The notes: generated from the letters alone by a model not told the origin. Positions 46,901 through 59,750 are shown, counted from the first letter of the stretch. The stretch: DNA of 64,000 nucleotides from Zygnema cylindricum (GCA_037447655.1 JBBHKE010001334.1:169150-233149), one strand, 5' to 3'. Made by a program: numbers and translations.

Positions 46901-49900
46901 AAAAAAACTGGAAGTAAGCACACAAATTGGAAAAAAAAAATGTGTAATTAGCCTTGAGACCCTATGCTTTTTTGTGATAAACAGGAAAATACATTTTGAG
47001 GGCCCATAAGCTAACGCTCTGATTTTTTTATTATAACTGAGAAGACATTTGTTTGAGGATAATTCCCGCCAATGATTTTGAGTTCAATCAGAATGAAAAA
47101 GATCTCTTGCCATATGGACAAACAAGTTCATTCAATTTCCTGGATATGTGCATGGAAATTCCCTGTCTCTATAAACTCACTGTGCTCGAACTGTCGCTTC
47201 TCTTTCCTCTGCAGCCACAATCTCTCCTCGTAGAGTCTGAACCTCCATATGCAAGGCTCTAGCTTTCACTTCCGATTCTTGAACCTGATAGCCCAAACGC
47301 CCATATCTCGTAAGGCAAACTCTACATGAAGCCTTATGTGGGCAAAATCAAGTGGAATTTTTTTGCTTAACAAGCCCCACCTGAAATGTTTCCTTCAATT
47401 TACCTGTTTTTCTGACTTGCTGGAACCTACAAGGCCCCATAACCAGTTGCTTATGTTGTCAGGTTCATTCGTATCTCGATTTCGGCTCTTTGGAATGACA
47501 GGACTCCACAGGGCTGTTTCGCTAAACGCAGGAGACCTACCCAAGGAAGGACAAGAAAATATATTTCAAAAAAAAGAAATAAATAAAAGTTCCTGCCGAA
47601 AGTTATAGAATTTACTATTGCACTATTACCTACACAATGGACGAAATAAAGTAGGAGGATTGTCACTGCAGAAAACTTCTAGGTTATTATTCCATTTCTT
47701 TGCAGGTTGTCCGCATCTTCACAAGAAAAAACATCTTCCTCTAGTTTTTTTTTCTTTCCAGTTAATTTACATGTGCATGATGCTGGAAATGAGGGAACCG
47801 AAAACTGCACCAAAGACTAAATTTAAGTAATTGTAAAAAGCATGATACTCGGGCCTATCAAAATGTTACAGGTGGCCTACCGTGGACTGTACGGACTTGG
47901 TGCACTGCTGCCACTTGGCGATATATCAAGCGTCAGATCCCGGCCAGATCTGGAAGTTTTTCCTGAAGGGCTTTTTCCTATTGTGACCAAAGCTTTACTG
48001 CCTATGAGTTGTCTACGTGCCACCTGTCGGCATTGAAAACAACCAAAGACTTTTTGAGGTAACCATAGGAATAATGATGACAGACTTACGAGTTTAAACA
48101 GTTTTAAATCATTCAACTACCTCAAAAGTGTTTCATGGTAAGGAGAGCGGCTGTTGAAACTCGAAACTCCGGACAGGTGGTCATCAGTAGGTCAGTAAGA
48201 CATTAGTAAAGACAGTAGAGTGAGACAAGGTTAAATATTCGGTAGGGCTGACAACTAAACGAGTATTGTTTCATTTTTAAATCATACTCTTGCAAAAACA
48301 GAACAAGAAAACGTCAACAAAAGACGTGTGCATGACAATACAAGGTTGCGTATCCTGACAACAACAGGACTCTTTGTCTTTGACAGTTTTGTAATTTTGG
48401 CCCCAATGGTTGAGGAAGATTATTTAGCATACCTATTACATCAGATTCTGTCATATGGAGATAAATGTATCGGAACAAAAGACACCATGATTGATGGAAG
48501 AACACAGTTTGCCGTGTAATGCTTACCAAGCAAATGCAGTTTATATCAACTCTCTTTTGGTCATATAATGTTCTAATTTCAACTGACAACTATTGAATAT
48601 ACTTAGGTGAAAGTAGTGTACTCTGATGGATATTGCGCATTCTACAAACTTACCTTGAACACCGACCAATCAGCATCGAGCATCATTGAACACGGTGGAT
48701 CTTCCCTCTGAAGTCCCAATAATCGTGATCCATTTATTTCTGCCTTTTCGAAAGCTTTAACAAATTCTGTGAAATCATAAATCAAAACAACTTTTCTGGT
48801 GTCAGTTATTTGGTCTCCACAATAATTTGAGATGGTTATCAATCTTCACATGCAATTAAAGTTAGAATCTCACATGTAATTAAAGTTAGAATCTCACATG
48901 TAATTAGCAACTGAAGATGGTAACAAAAATGTGGGAGTTCTCTCCATTAAACATTACAGTAGTTTTTATTGGCAACCGCCAACCAGGTGATTTTCCACCT
49001 TACAAGCCTTTATCATGAGGCCATATACAGTATACTTTTCATCACTGCATATATAGACAGCTTGTTTCGAGTTTTTCTACAAGATCCAAACTCACCTGGT
49101 AATTTTTCCGCAGCTAAGGGAACATGTTTTTCCAACCAATCACATACATCTCCAATCGACCAATTGGTCACAAGTTTTGCCATGTGATCTGTCCCGATAT
49201 TTTCTTCCTTTGCTTCATATCCTATTTCTTTGTCCTTAAACTTATCTATTGAAGAATTTTCCCTTGTGATTGTTTCAGCCGCATCCAAATCATCAATCAG
49301 CCTCCTCCGCGTTTCCCAATCATGTCTTCCTTTTCCTAAAGACACAGGTCCTTTACTCCCAGACGAATGTTTATAAATACTTTGGGTTGTCAACTTTGTT
49401 GAATTTCCAGATGCCATGCCACCTGACAAGGAAATGGATTGTGACAAAGCATCTGGACGGATAGAGTTTCCAAAAGAATTGCGATTCAAAGGGGAGGGAG
49501 ATGGGGAAGGGGAGAGAGAGAGAGCCCTCTCAGAGAAGGAAGTTCTTGAACGAACAAGAGGTGTTGCCTGTGGGACGTAAGAATGTTTATGTAATTGGTT
49601 TTGATTCCGTAAAGGACTTGGAACAAAAAAACGGACATCACCATTAGACTTTGTCATAAGTCCCTGAATTTTGGGAACTTTTGCACTTTTTGAACGAATA
49701 ATGGGAGGAGCCGCCGGTCTTCGTGAACTGCAAAGGAAAAAAAAATAAAAATGCTTGAGACTACCACAAAAAACCCTAACGAACTTACAAATGAAGACAA
49801 TTGCAAAAGCGCAGTTGGCGATCAGAAAAACCAGTAATAACAATGAATGGACATTTTTGTAAATTCAGGTCAGCTGAGAGAAACAGTAAAAACCAAAGTC

Positions 49901-52900
49901 TCCAGGATGGTTTATATATAATCTGGAGCTGAAAAATAGAGGACAACAGTGAGATAAGAAACACATGCTGTGGTAAACTTGGATAAGAAGTACCATTAGA
50001 TGGCAAAAGAATAAACAAAACCCCATATTAAAGCCCCAAGTTTAAGAAAGGTGTAACCAAAACTTACATGTCGCACCTTAGACGATTTTCCCACAAATTA
50101 CACAGATCCTTTAACTTTTCCGAAGCGTTAGGCTCAGGTAAGACTGTATCACGGTGCCTTAATCCATCCTGAATTCTTCCCAATTGGGCAGTTTGACTCA
50201 ATTGGGCTCTAATCTGACTCTCCAATTTCACCTTAAAACTTCCAGAATGAGACTCTGAACTCCCAGACACCTCTCGTTCTCCCCCAGTATCCTCTGTCAG
50301 TTTTTTCAGAGGCCGCCCAAGGACCCGGGCAGACCCAGATGAGTCATCCTTCCAACTACCAAATCTGTTAAAGTGATGTATTTTCGGGATGACCGAACCA
50401 GAAGTTGATTCATCTTGGTTAAAAAAAACTTTTTCACTCACATCACCTTCACCTCCCGATGTAATTCCCTTGGTTATAGAACATTTAACAAGCTTATCTT
50501 TAACTAGCGTCCCAGAGCCTTGCCTTACTAAAGTTGAAGTAGATGTACCCATTGTAGGAAAGTCAAAATTTCCTAGTTTATTTGTATAGCCAGATGGTAG
50601 ACTATTGCCCCTTACCAACTGTCCTTTAAAAACTGGGACTTCAAAAACACTTGACCGGGATAACGGTTGACTTCTGTAAGGAATTGCAACAACCCCACCT
50701 TTACTGTTATTATTGTTTTCCCGAGGATATGCTTGGGGAACAAAAGAGGCATCTGTTGACTGGATATTCTCCTCCACAACAAAACATTTTCTGTCATTTT
50801 CTCTAACAACTACGTCACCAGGATTGTCAACTTCATGAAATGGACCTTCAAAAAATATGGTTGATTCCTCCTGAATTTTGTCATTAGAGGAAAGAATGCT
50901 TTTCTGTACCACCCTCCCTATCTCTTGATAGTCCAGGGGCTTTACCTCCCTCACGTTAGAAACTTGTTCCTCTAAATTATCAAACATTTTAGTGTTTTGC
51001 AACTCTGGTTCTGGTTCTCTGCTTGGGTACACAGCAGAAGCACTCTTGAACAAACTTTTTTTATGAGATTCTGATTCGATTGCTGAGTAGGATCGTTGCA
51101 ATTTAGGTCTTCTACCAAAAACTGCTTCTTCAAGTGAGTTAGGAGGGAGACATTCTGAATCCTTTTCCGAAAATTCGGAAGTTTCATAGTCATCATCTTG
51201 GCCAAAACCATCTTCAACCCCACGCTGCAATATTCCAAATCATAACAAACAATAACACATAAATAAGAATGAAAATTATGCCATATGCGTGAAATTCAAA
51301 CTAAGAATTTGACCTCATATTCATATTCATATTCATTCTTCATGAAAAAGTGTTGCTCATTCTGGTAAAAAGTTTTGAGTGACTTTACCTCATAGCAAAG
51401 TAGACAAACTTTGGCCCAGATGCCATTCAGAGTCACCTGTACACCCCCAATTAAACCGTTAAGGAAATGAAATGGGTAACAAATGATACAAAGGTCTACA
51501 TAATTAGAAGCATTCCACACTAATTTATGTGTCAACACCAATTCCCACAGGAACGATATGATTTGTCAGGACAGGACTCATCCATGTCTCCTCATGGCAG
51601 ATAGAGCAAAACGGTAACAACCAAGAGGAACTTACTATTAGAGTCTTAGCTGGAAAATGTGACAAAACACACTTCAATAACTGTCACGATCTCACTATTG
51701 AACACAAACCAGTGGATACTCTACACTGCTAATCGTTATTAGTGTTTTTTTCACCACTTAAAACACCTTTTCTTCGTACACACTTGTCGAATTGTCAATC
51801 GGAGACCGCTAGTAGGAAGATGAGAATCTTGCCTTCCAATAGGTAGCATCCGATTAACAATCCGAGAAGTGTGCCCAGAAAAAAAATGTTTTAAATGACG
51901 AAAAAAACTTTAACACTAATATCGATTAGCAGTGTAGTTGCTCCTTTTAGTTGTTGGCAATGTATCTCTTGCTGGTTTAAAAGCAAATTCACCTGAGCAG
52001 TAGCAGGGTCCACTGGCATTGAATATGAAGCACAGGTAGTACAGAAAACATTGCCACAGCTCCGACAGTGATGTCTGCGATGAATTGGTTTGAAGGATAT
52101 AACGTTCAGAAACAAGCGGAAAATTAAATGAGAAATTTGTTCTTCTTCATAAGAAACTGTATTCATCAACAGTTACAATTATATAAGCTAAAAGTGCGTC
52201 GACATCCATGGAAGAATGCTCAAAAACTACCAAATGTGAAGGCAAACGCTAGAACTGTAAACGCCACAATGTGACTTGAGAAAGCAAGACCCTTAGAAAA
52301 CGGCAGGGTGCAAATAATGACTTGACCAAATGTTTACGAAGAAACATCTATACTAGAAAACATATTTTTGAAAAAAAAGGCTGCACTTAACATCTCAAAA
52401 TTTTGAGATAACACTTGTGGCACGTCCAACCAAATACAACTTTTTTAAACCATGGATCTGAAAAGGCAAAAAATACATTCTCTTGCTGGCTTTAGCTCAT
52501 AACATTAAAATGGACTTGTTGTGGTACAACTATGATCATGAGTGAAGTGACTGATCTCACACACCTTTCCAAAAGTGACAAAATTAAACATCAAAAAAAT
52601 CGAAGTTATAACAATCCAAACAAAGTCCATTGCACGTGCAAGTTTACTGTATAAACTTTACAAGACAAAATGATAATCTTTTCGCAAAATCAGTCGGCTG
52701 AGAAATTCAGACTTTTGCAACAAGCACTGCATTGCCCATCTGTTAGAGTTAATCACTCCAATACGAATGCGTGCTTTATTGACCCAAAATCATAAACTAC
52801 ACCATGCATCGTTATTAACATCAATGACACTATATCCAACCCAAAATTTTAGACCTCGAGCCTAAATTAGTGTCAATGCGCTAATTCTTTAAACGGTTCA

Positions 52901-53799
52901 AAATCAGCCATGTCATTGGGGACTGAATTGGAAATAATAATCCTAATATAAACCCCACGGTAATAATTCCTTGACACTAATAACAATGCGTGGTGTAGTC
53001 TAACTAACCCTATATTGCTAAGCGGCTAAGAATGAGCCACATGAAACAACATAATTAGTGTTGTAATTCTAATGAAGTGTTAACACAAATAATTCCTTTT
53101 AACTCTTATGGGAGAGGGAGAGGGTAAAAGAGAGTGCGAGGGAGAGGGAGAGGGAGAGGGGGGGAGGGGGAGAAGGGCTGGTAAAGGGAGGACGAGAGTG
53201 AGTGAGGGACGGTGGAGAAAGGGAGGAAAAAGGCGAGGGAGTGAGAGAGGGAGAGAGAGGGCGGTGATGTAGGAAGACGTGCTGTGAGAGATGGAGGTAG
53301 AGCAGGGGATGCGGATAGGGTGAGACTGGGGAAAGGTTGAATGGATATAGGGGGAGATTGAGAGTGAGGAAAATGGGAGGGGGGAAAAGGGGGGAGATAG
53401 GAGGGAGAGAGGGGGTGAGAGGGGAGAGGGGGGAATGGGGGTCGGATAGATGGGGAGAGGGGATGAAGAAGCCTTTGAGAGTGCGGGAGAGGGAGAGAAA
53501 GTGACAGAGTAAGAGGGTGAGAGGGGGACAGGGGGAAAGGTAAATAAAGCGAGATTGAGATAGGGAGGAATGAAGAGAGGAAGAGAGGGAGAGGGAGGTA
53601 GCAATCATCTTCTTAATGCTTTAAAGAGGAAAAGAAAATACTGCAACAAAACAGAAAAGTAAAAGTAAAGTAAAAACACCACTCACTTCCTGACATAATT
53701 TGTAAACTTCAGAGCACAGTTAGGGTTGCTGCAATTTCGAACAGCCACTGCGGGCATCCAGTGGCGTTTTGTGATCCGAAAATCAGCCATGGCGTCCAT
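43918..53799 (-). CDS. FYVE + SAM + coiled-coil + PH multidomain protein, 13 exons, 985 aa
   Basis: Likely membrane-lipid-binding scaffold. Exons: 53799-53687, 52074-51993, 51436-51389, 51224-50068, 49727-49096, 48766-48654, 48023-47881, 47536-47404, 47332-47181, 46423-46357, 45977-45863, 44505-44345, 43959-43918 (TGA). All introns are GT-AG and phases join without a stop. FYVE zinc finger, residues 13-81: ligands C23, C28, C41, C44, C49, C52, C76, C79, with RKHHCRSCG; the WxxD motif reads WMPA and the first cysteine pair is spaced by four. A long Ser-rich disordered region spans 82-650. SAM-like domain about 655-725: WSIGDVCDWLEKHVP, FVKAFEKAEINGSRLLGL. Ser/Pro linker, then CRVCLTRYGR and a coiled coil about 825-875. 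PH domain 881-985: DDWLPRFVVLKGSTLSFF, FELWLECIKQAMA. MITEs sit in introns 1 and 2. FYVE, coiled coil and PH are sure; joining PH to FYVE rests on phase and a GTATAA donor at 46356, otherwise the protein would end two codons later at 46354. Confidence 0.8.
51724..51933. mobile_element. TA-type MITE in intron 2 of the FYVE gene, 210 bp
   Basis: TA on both sides; ends CACTGCTAATCGTTATTAG and the inverse of the same with one base difference. It lies 60 bases inside the intron from the donor of the FYVE core exon. Confidence 0.9.
52800..52995. mobile_element. TA-type MITE in intron 1 of the FYVE gene, 196 bp
   Basis: TA flanks (52798-52799, 52996-52997); ends CACCATGCATCGTTATTA and inverse of CACCACGCATTGTTATTAG. 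The interior is related, in inverse orientation, to the copy at 62333-62536 (shared GGGGTTTATATTAG-type block). Confidence 0.9.
53107..53600. repeat. Long G/A-rich tract in intron 1 of the FYVE gene
   Basis: Almost pure purine for about 490 bases on the plus strand, built on GGGAGA, so polypyrimidine in the transcript, ending about 86 bases from the exon 1 donor. The Pro/Ser reading frames over it are artefacts. Confidence 0.9.
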
Positions 53800-54348
53800 C
53801 TTGTTAACAGGGAAAATTGAAATTTCTGTACTGGAACCTCTCATTGCTGTACTGAAGCTTCTTTACGAAGAAAGGAATAGTTGATCGCGACACTGCAAGC
53901 ATCCTAGAAGGGCCACAGTCCTATCCACCATCAGTAATTTGAAATTCATCAAAGTCCAAAGGTAATGTAGAGTCGTAGGATGCATTTTTTATCCAGCAAT
54001 ATTATGTATTAGCATGGATGAGTAACATGGTGACGTGCAGGTATGTTCACTATATTGACACTGATTCATCCCCGTGCTCACCAGTCAAGAGTGTGTTCAC
54101 ACTGATATCAGCTCATGAATAAAAATGATGTGATAAACTTATCCACATAAGCCGAGTGGAAGGCAATTACCAAAGGATTGTGCCAATTCCTAAATACCAC
54201 AAAATTGGAGAAGCCATGGGCGAAACGGTTGTGAGGCATCGGAGATTGCAGCTTCACAAGTACATACTTTATACTTCAGTACTTCATAGTTCATACATAG
54301 GATAATGAAAAACTTGTGGAAGATGATTTGGCGCACTGTACGTCTGTA

Positions 54349-54966
54349 CACCGCGAATCGTAATTAGAGTAAATTACTCTAATTCGGTCGCTCGAAATTT
54401 CGACTCTATTACATCAAATAGAGTAATCGATTCTAATTTTTTCATTATTCTAATTTAGGTGAGGTTTAATTAGCGTAAAAAATTCTAATGTAGGTTATTT
54501 TTAAATAGTGTGGAGTACGGATGACGTCTGATCGTGCAGAATTGTACTTTTATAAGTAAAAAGGTACAAATTATGACTTAAAAGAATCGCACTCGCACGT
54601 GAAATCGCACTAAACAAAAAAACCAATCACATCGAAAAAAAGCCGTTCGCATAACTCTCGTCCGTCGACAGCATCGTCGTCAGTGTGAACATTAACTGAC
54701 ATTAAATGCGACAAATATTATTTGCGTCATAATGACGTCATTACTATACCGGACTGACACATTTTGTACGTCTACGTAATTTAGTGTTCATAATTATCGC
54801 GCACATAATTATCGCCGACATAACCCAATATAGAATAACTAAATAAATTAGAGTAAACTTCATAGTTGAAAAAGCTCTATCACATAAATTAGCGTCAATT
54901 ACTCTAATTGTTTTTTTTTGCTTTTTTACTCTAATTTTTTCATTACTCTAATTACGATTCGCGGTG
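54349..54966. mobile_element. TA-type MITE, 618 bp, perfect inverted ends
   Basis: TA flanks (54347-54348, 54967-54968). The ends start CACCGCGAATCGTAATTAG and are perfect inverses for at least 23 bases. The interior contains repeated TAGAGTAA/TTACTCTAA motifs near both ends. It lies about 550 bases upstream of the FYVE gene start. Confidence 0.92.
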
Positions 54967-55027
54967 TACTGCATTGTCCTGTAGATCGTAGATCAAAAGT
55001 AAAGATTTTACAATGGTAGTTGACTTA

Positions 55028-55962
55028 GGGTACGTCCCCATGTAATCGGTACTTTGATAAAGTATTTTGGACTGTAGCAAGGATTCTCCGTACTACTTTG
55101 AAGAGCGTCCCTATGTGCGAAAATGAAATCGGAACATTGAAATGTGACGGTTGTAGACGTAGGTACAACTTGTGATGATTGAAGCCGACTACGAAACTTC
55201 CGACGATTAGTGGCGCCGACATTGTAGACGTCTAGATTTTTGTGAAATCGTAGATGTTTAGGGTTTGGTGATATTGTGACGTAACGCTCACTTGTGACAA
55301 CGTCGACGTCACTGATTCAATAACTTTCTGCCATGGCTTTCCGATTTCGTTTTTTCTACTTTTCTCGCTCGACTTGCCATTTAAAAAAAACCTCAAAATT
55401 GTCAAAAATAAAATTTTTAAAGTATATTTCATTTTATACCAATATTGTCGTCTCTCATTCTAAGTAGTGTGAGATAAAAGCGATGGTGTGAGAGGGAGAG
55501 GGTAGAGTCGACGACGGCGCAAAATTTTGCAAAAGACCCCATGAATGAAAGTGGAGGTTCGAAACCCCTGCAGATTTTTTTCCGTACATGCGCATGACGG
55601 GAACGGAGAAAAATAGCGAGGGCTCTCCCTCGCCCTAAGATTTTCTCACTCTTGTGGCGCGTGCGTGAGTCATTTTTCATTCGTTGTTTCGGCGGTGCTT
55701 GAACTAAAATCACCCCCTCGAGGTGATTTTGGATGAAGTTTTTTTTGGGCTGGATTCTCTTGCTCGGGGGTTGAAAAGGGGAAAACGCCAAAATGCGTTC
55801 ACATGACGACAAACACGCCGTACATCCAAAGTATGAATTGACGTTCACTCTACTTTGGTAAAAATGATTTTCTTGTACGGCTAAAGTTTTTGTCAAAGTT
55901 CCCTAGATTTTAGGGCAAAAATATAGGGAAAAGTAGATACTTTAATTCATGGGAACGTACCC
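55028..55962. mobile_element. TTA-type element (PIF/Harbinger-like), 935 bp
   Basis: Ends GGGTACGTCCCCATG and inverse CATGGGAACGTACCC, flanked by TTA (55025-55027, 55963-55965). The frame at 55429-55896 (minus) is Arg/Lys-rich but shows no DDE or Myb motif. Blocks are shared with 24315-25177 and both arms of 56057-57820. Confidence 0.85.
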
Positions 55963-55965
55963 TTA

Positions 55966-56056
55966 GGGCGTGTCCCCATGTAACCGAAACTTTTAAACGT
56001 TACTTTGGATTTTAGCGCAAATTTTACGGTGTACTTTTCAAAGTGTGCCTATGTCA
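55966..56056. mobile_element. 90-bp solo end of a TTA-type element
   Basis: GGGCGTGTCCCCATGTAAC through ACTTTTCAAAGTGTGCC. It matches, in inverse orientation, 56881-56970 in the centre of the neighbouring foldback. It directly follows the TTA of the preceding element. Confidence 0.6.
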
Positions 56057-57820
56057 GGGTGTGTCCCCATGTGTTCAAGTAAGGGTTTTTTTCCGTCGTT
56101 TTCACAGAAAATGGGACTTCCAACGAGAAAATATTACGCCACACGAAAAATGGGCAAAAACACAAGTACATTTTGCGTCATCTTGGAACTTGGAAGGTAC
56201 GGCAATTTGGCGTTATTATCATCGCGACCCACTTCCAGCTCATCTTCACATTTGTAACGGAATCAAATCGTGATCTGATTTTAACCAAAACAACACCCTA
56301 TCGACGAATAGAAAGCAGGAATTGCACGCGTGAAACGTCTTCAAAATTTTTTGAACGAGAGAGAGTACAGGCTATTTTTTTCCATGCTCAACGTACAAAA
56401 ATGACAAGTATGTACGGAAAAACATCGTCGGGGTCTCCGACCTCCACTTTCATTCATGGGTCTTTTTGGAAAAATTTACAACGTCCTCGTCTCTCCCCAT
56501 CTTTTTTATTCGACCGCTCCTCTTTCTCTCATCTTTTAATATATTTTCGGTATCATTTTGATGACATATCGAATGATAAATGGTAAGAAAAAGACATCGA
56601 GAAGCCATGGCGGAAAGTTTACGTGTTGATGACGTCACAAGGTAACATGACTTCACAAGGTAACATGACTTCACAAGGTAACATGTCACAAAACCTTAAA
56701 CATCTACAATGTCACAAAAAACTCGTCGTCTACAACCGTCGTCATTTTTGTAGACATCACTATGTTTAGGAATTTCGTAGTCGTCTACATTTCGTTTTGT
56801 ACTATTGTAGGTTGTCGCATATTTTGTAGACGTCTACAGCTGTCCCATGTTTGAAGTAATGAAGGCGCAAGTAATGATTGACGTAGTAACACTTTGAAAG
56901 GTACAATGTAAAATTTGCGCTAAAATCCAAAGTAACGTTTCAAGTTTCAGTTACATGGGGACACACCCTCAATCATTACTTGCGCCTTCATTACTTCAAA
57001 TATGTGACAGTTGTAGCCATCTACAAAATGTGCGACAGTCTACGAAACGAAATGTAGACGACTACGAACTACGAAACTTCCTAAAATTGGTGACGTCTAC
57101 AAAAGGCGACGGTTGTAAACGTCGAGGTTTTTGTGACGTTGTAGATGTTTAGGGTTTTGTGACATAACGAAGTCATGCTACTATGTGACATCATCAGTAC
57201 GCAGATTTTCCGCCATGGCTTCCCGATTTCGTTTTCTTATATTTTATCATTCGATATGCCATGAAACTTAGACCAAATATATTAAAAAAAAAGAAAACAA
57301 AAATTTATTTCATTTGATACTATCATTGCTGCATCTCGTGTAAATAAGAGAGAAAGAAGAGCGGTCGAGTGAGAAAGAGTGGGAGAGACGAGGACGACGT
57401 AAAATATTGCAAAGAACGCATGAATGAAAGTGGAGGTACGAGACCCCAACGATTTTTTTCCGTACATGCTCGTCATTTTGGTACGTAGATGCGCGTGGTG
57501 AGCAGGGGAAAATATAGAATGTACTCTCCGTCGCTCAAAATTTTTGAAAACGTTTGACCCGTGCAATCCCGATTTTTTGTTCGTCAATAGGGTAGTATTT
57601 TGATAAATACCAGGTCGCGATTTGATTCAAGTGCAAGTGTGAAGATGAGCTGGAAGTGGGTGCATAGCGATAATAGCATAAATTAGGTACCTTCGAGTTC
57701 GAATGCGCAAAATGTAATAGTGTTTTTATTTTAGATGCGTAAAATTGTTACGTTGCAAGTCCCATTTTATGTGAAAACGACAGAAAACAAAACCTTTACT
57801 TGAACACATGGGGACACACC
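56057..57820. mobile_element. 1.76-kb foldback element
   Basis: Arms of about 820-850 bases, 56057-56880 and 56971-57820, are inverted repeats (ends GGGTGTGTCCCCATGTG / CACATGGGGACACACC; shared inside are TTTTCTGTCGTTTTCAC-like, CGTACATGCTCGTCATT and GCCATGGCTTC blocks). The 90-base centre carries a TGGGGACACACCC terminus. Transcripts across it would form a long hairpin. No target duplication is clear. Confidence 0.75.
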
Positions 57821-58065
57821 ATTATGCATACGTTCGTTTTGTATTCCTACAGGCACAAACGTCAGAGATTCAACTGTACATGTTAAGTACATAGATGTAC
57901 AGCTTCCGTGCCTAAAGGTACGATAACCCTGAAATCGTATCATAACTTGACGACAAACGTTCTGACACACTTAAAAATGTGAAACGCGACTGTGCGTTGA
58001 GGTTTTAAACGTTCGTTTTCATGTGTTGCGAACAAATAGTTTGCAAAGGACGAATGCTTACTTTA
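57821..58065. other. Unassigned spacer
   Basis: Short non-coding gap between the foldback and the next MITE; nothing recognised. Confidence 0.4.
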
Positions 58066-58610
58066 CACCGCCAATCGCTATTATAATAAATAATGCTAAT
58101 TCGGTGCACTTTTAAAAAAAAACCTGAAATATAATCCATAATTATATTTTTTCTATTATTCTAATTAGGTTTTTTTTTCAATTAGGGTTAATAATAGAAG
58201 TACACCGGGATGGAAATAGTGTGGCGTACGGACAAGGTATATCCGTACGGAATGGTACTTTTTGAATTACAAAGGTATAATAATACACTTAACATTATTG
58301 CGCACACATGTGAATGTGCACTGGAAGAAAGAGACGCATACTCGTCCACAAAAATCACGTTCTCACATGTTCGTCCGTCGACCGTGTGAGCAGCGAGACG
58401 GCTTACGAATTGTTAGATTTTGTTTGGGTAAACATATTATTGTAGACATCGAAAGGGCAGGTATTTATTATTCAGGACAACCCAAATTACAGTTAGGGAT
58501 TAATTAGAATATATATATATTTAAAAAAAAAATGTATTCCCGATTAGTGTTAATAACACTAATTTTTTTTTACGCTATTTATTCTTTTACTCTAATAGCG
58601 ATTGACGGTG
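58066..58610. mobile_element. TA-type MITE, 545 bp
   Basis: TA flanks (58064-58065, 58611-58612). Ends CACCGCCAATCGCTATTA and the inverse of CACCGTCAATCGCTATTAG. Confidence 0.88.
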
Positions 58611-59324
58611 TAGTTGGCGAAATTAAATAAACTACATAAAGACAAAGTGGATGACAAGTTTTTTTTTTACGTGCGTCCTTCATGCTATCCTGCTAATTTT
58701 GTCTTTTCCATCTCTAATCAAGGGTTTTTCAAGATTTTGCAGGCATTTCTTGAGTTTTGCCGTTTTAGCAACTTTAGGGTTTATGAGGATTTAAGAGTTG
58801 TTAAGTATGCAATTTTCGTTATCGACCTAAAATCTAAAACGTGTCTATCTTACAAATGTAATAAGGACAAATTAGAAAAATATTCAGAAACGTACAGTTT
58901 TTAGATCGAGCTTTACAAAAATCAGGGACATTTCCATACCTACTTTATAAGCTCCTTGCTTACGCTGTATCTATGCTCACGATGAGTATGGGGGACTGTC
59001 TTTTAATGTTGCATATGGCACAGGCACGTGACGCTTGCTGCACCGTAAACATTGAATGGTGCTGAAGATTTTTTTGTCTTGAAACTCGTTGTCGCGTAAG
59101 CGGTATGAAAGTAGTGGGAATTGCTGCATGGGGTACTAACAACAAAATAATATGCAATGTCATGCGAGTTAAACCTTTGAAAAAATAGGGTTAAAGACAA
59201 AATTGCCATAGCGCCAATGCGCGATTGAGCTGTCGTATCGATTTCAGTCGATACCCTAATCGATATTGAAAACTGAACAGTCCAGCTCTATACGTATCAC
59301 TGTTTTTTATACTTTTCTACTTTC
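58611..59324. other. Unassigned stretch
   Basis: A reading frame at 58614-58904 (plus) has no recognisable domain and starts inside the MITE target. Nothing else seen. Confidence 0.4.
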
Positions 59325-59750
59325 CGCAGAGGTCGCCAACGGTCAACCGAAACCCTAAACGATTGCCCACGTCGAATCCGGAACGGATTCGGGTGCCAAA
59401 TTTGGGGGGTCGGGCGGGTTCGGGCAGTTGATTCACAAAAAAAAAAAAATCGATTATGAAATTAGGAGTAAAGTTAAAGACAAAAAAAATTTAAAGTTTT
59501 GTACTGTCTATATTATCCAACATTATTTTACTTTGTACTCTTGATATCGTGGAAGGTATAAGGGAAATGTACCATTAATTTTGTACTTATTGGGGTAGGA
59601 GCAAGTAAGGGTAGTCGCGGGAAGTCGAGTTTCGGTTATTTTTTTTTTTTCATAAACGCGTTTCCGTTAACGGTTAACAATCTTGGAGCGAGACATAACC
59701 TGGTCGGGCGTCGGGTACATAGATTAAAAAAAAAATCGGTCGGTTTGGTC
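59325..59750. repeat. Dispersed repeat R, copy 2
   Basis: Second copy of the repeat at 40741-41290, same orientation, without the 84-bp internal duplication. Ends near GGAGCGAGACATAACC and GTCGGGCGTCGGGTA. Confidence 0.75.

Noticed and set aside
53080-53608. Two long Pro/Ser/Leu-rich frames
   Set aside because: Translation of the purine tract in FYVE intron 1.
55429-55896. 155-aa frame as a transposase
   Set aside because: No catalytic or DNA-binding motif; it overlaps conserved non-coding parts of the TTA-type family.
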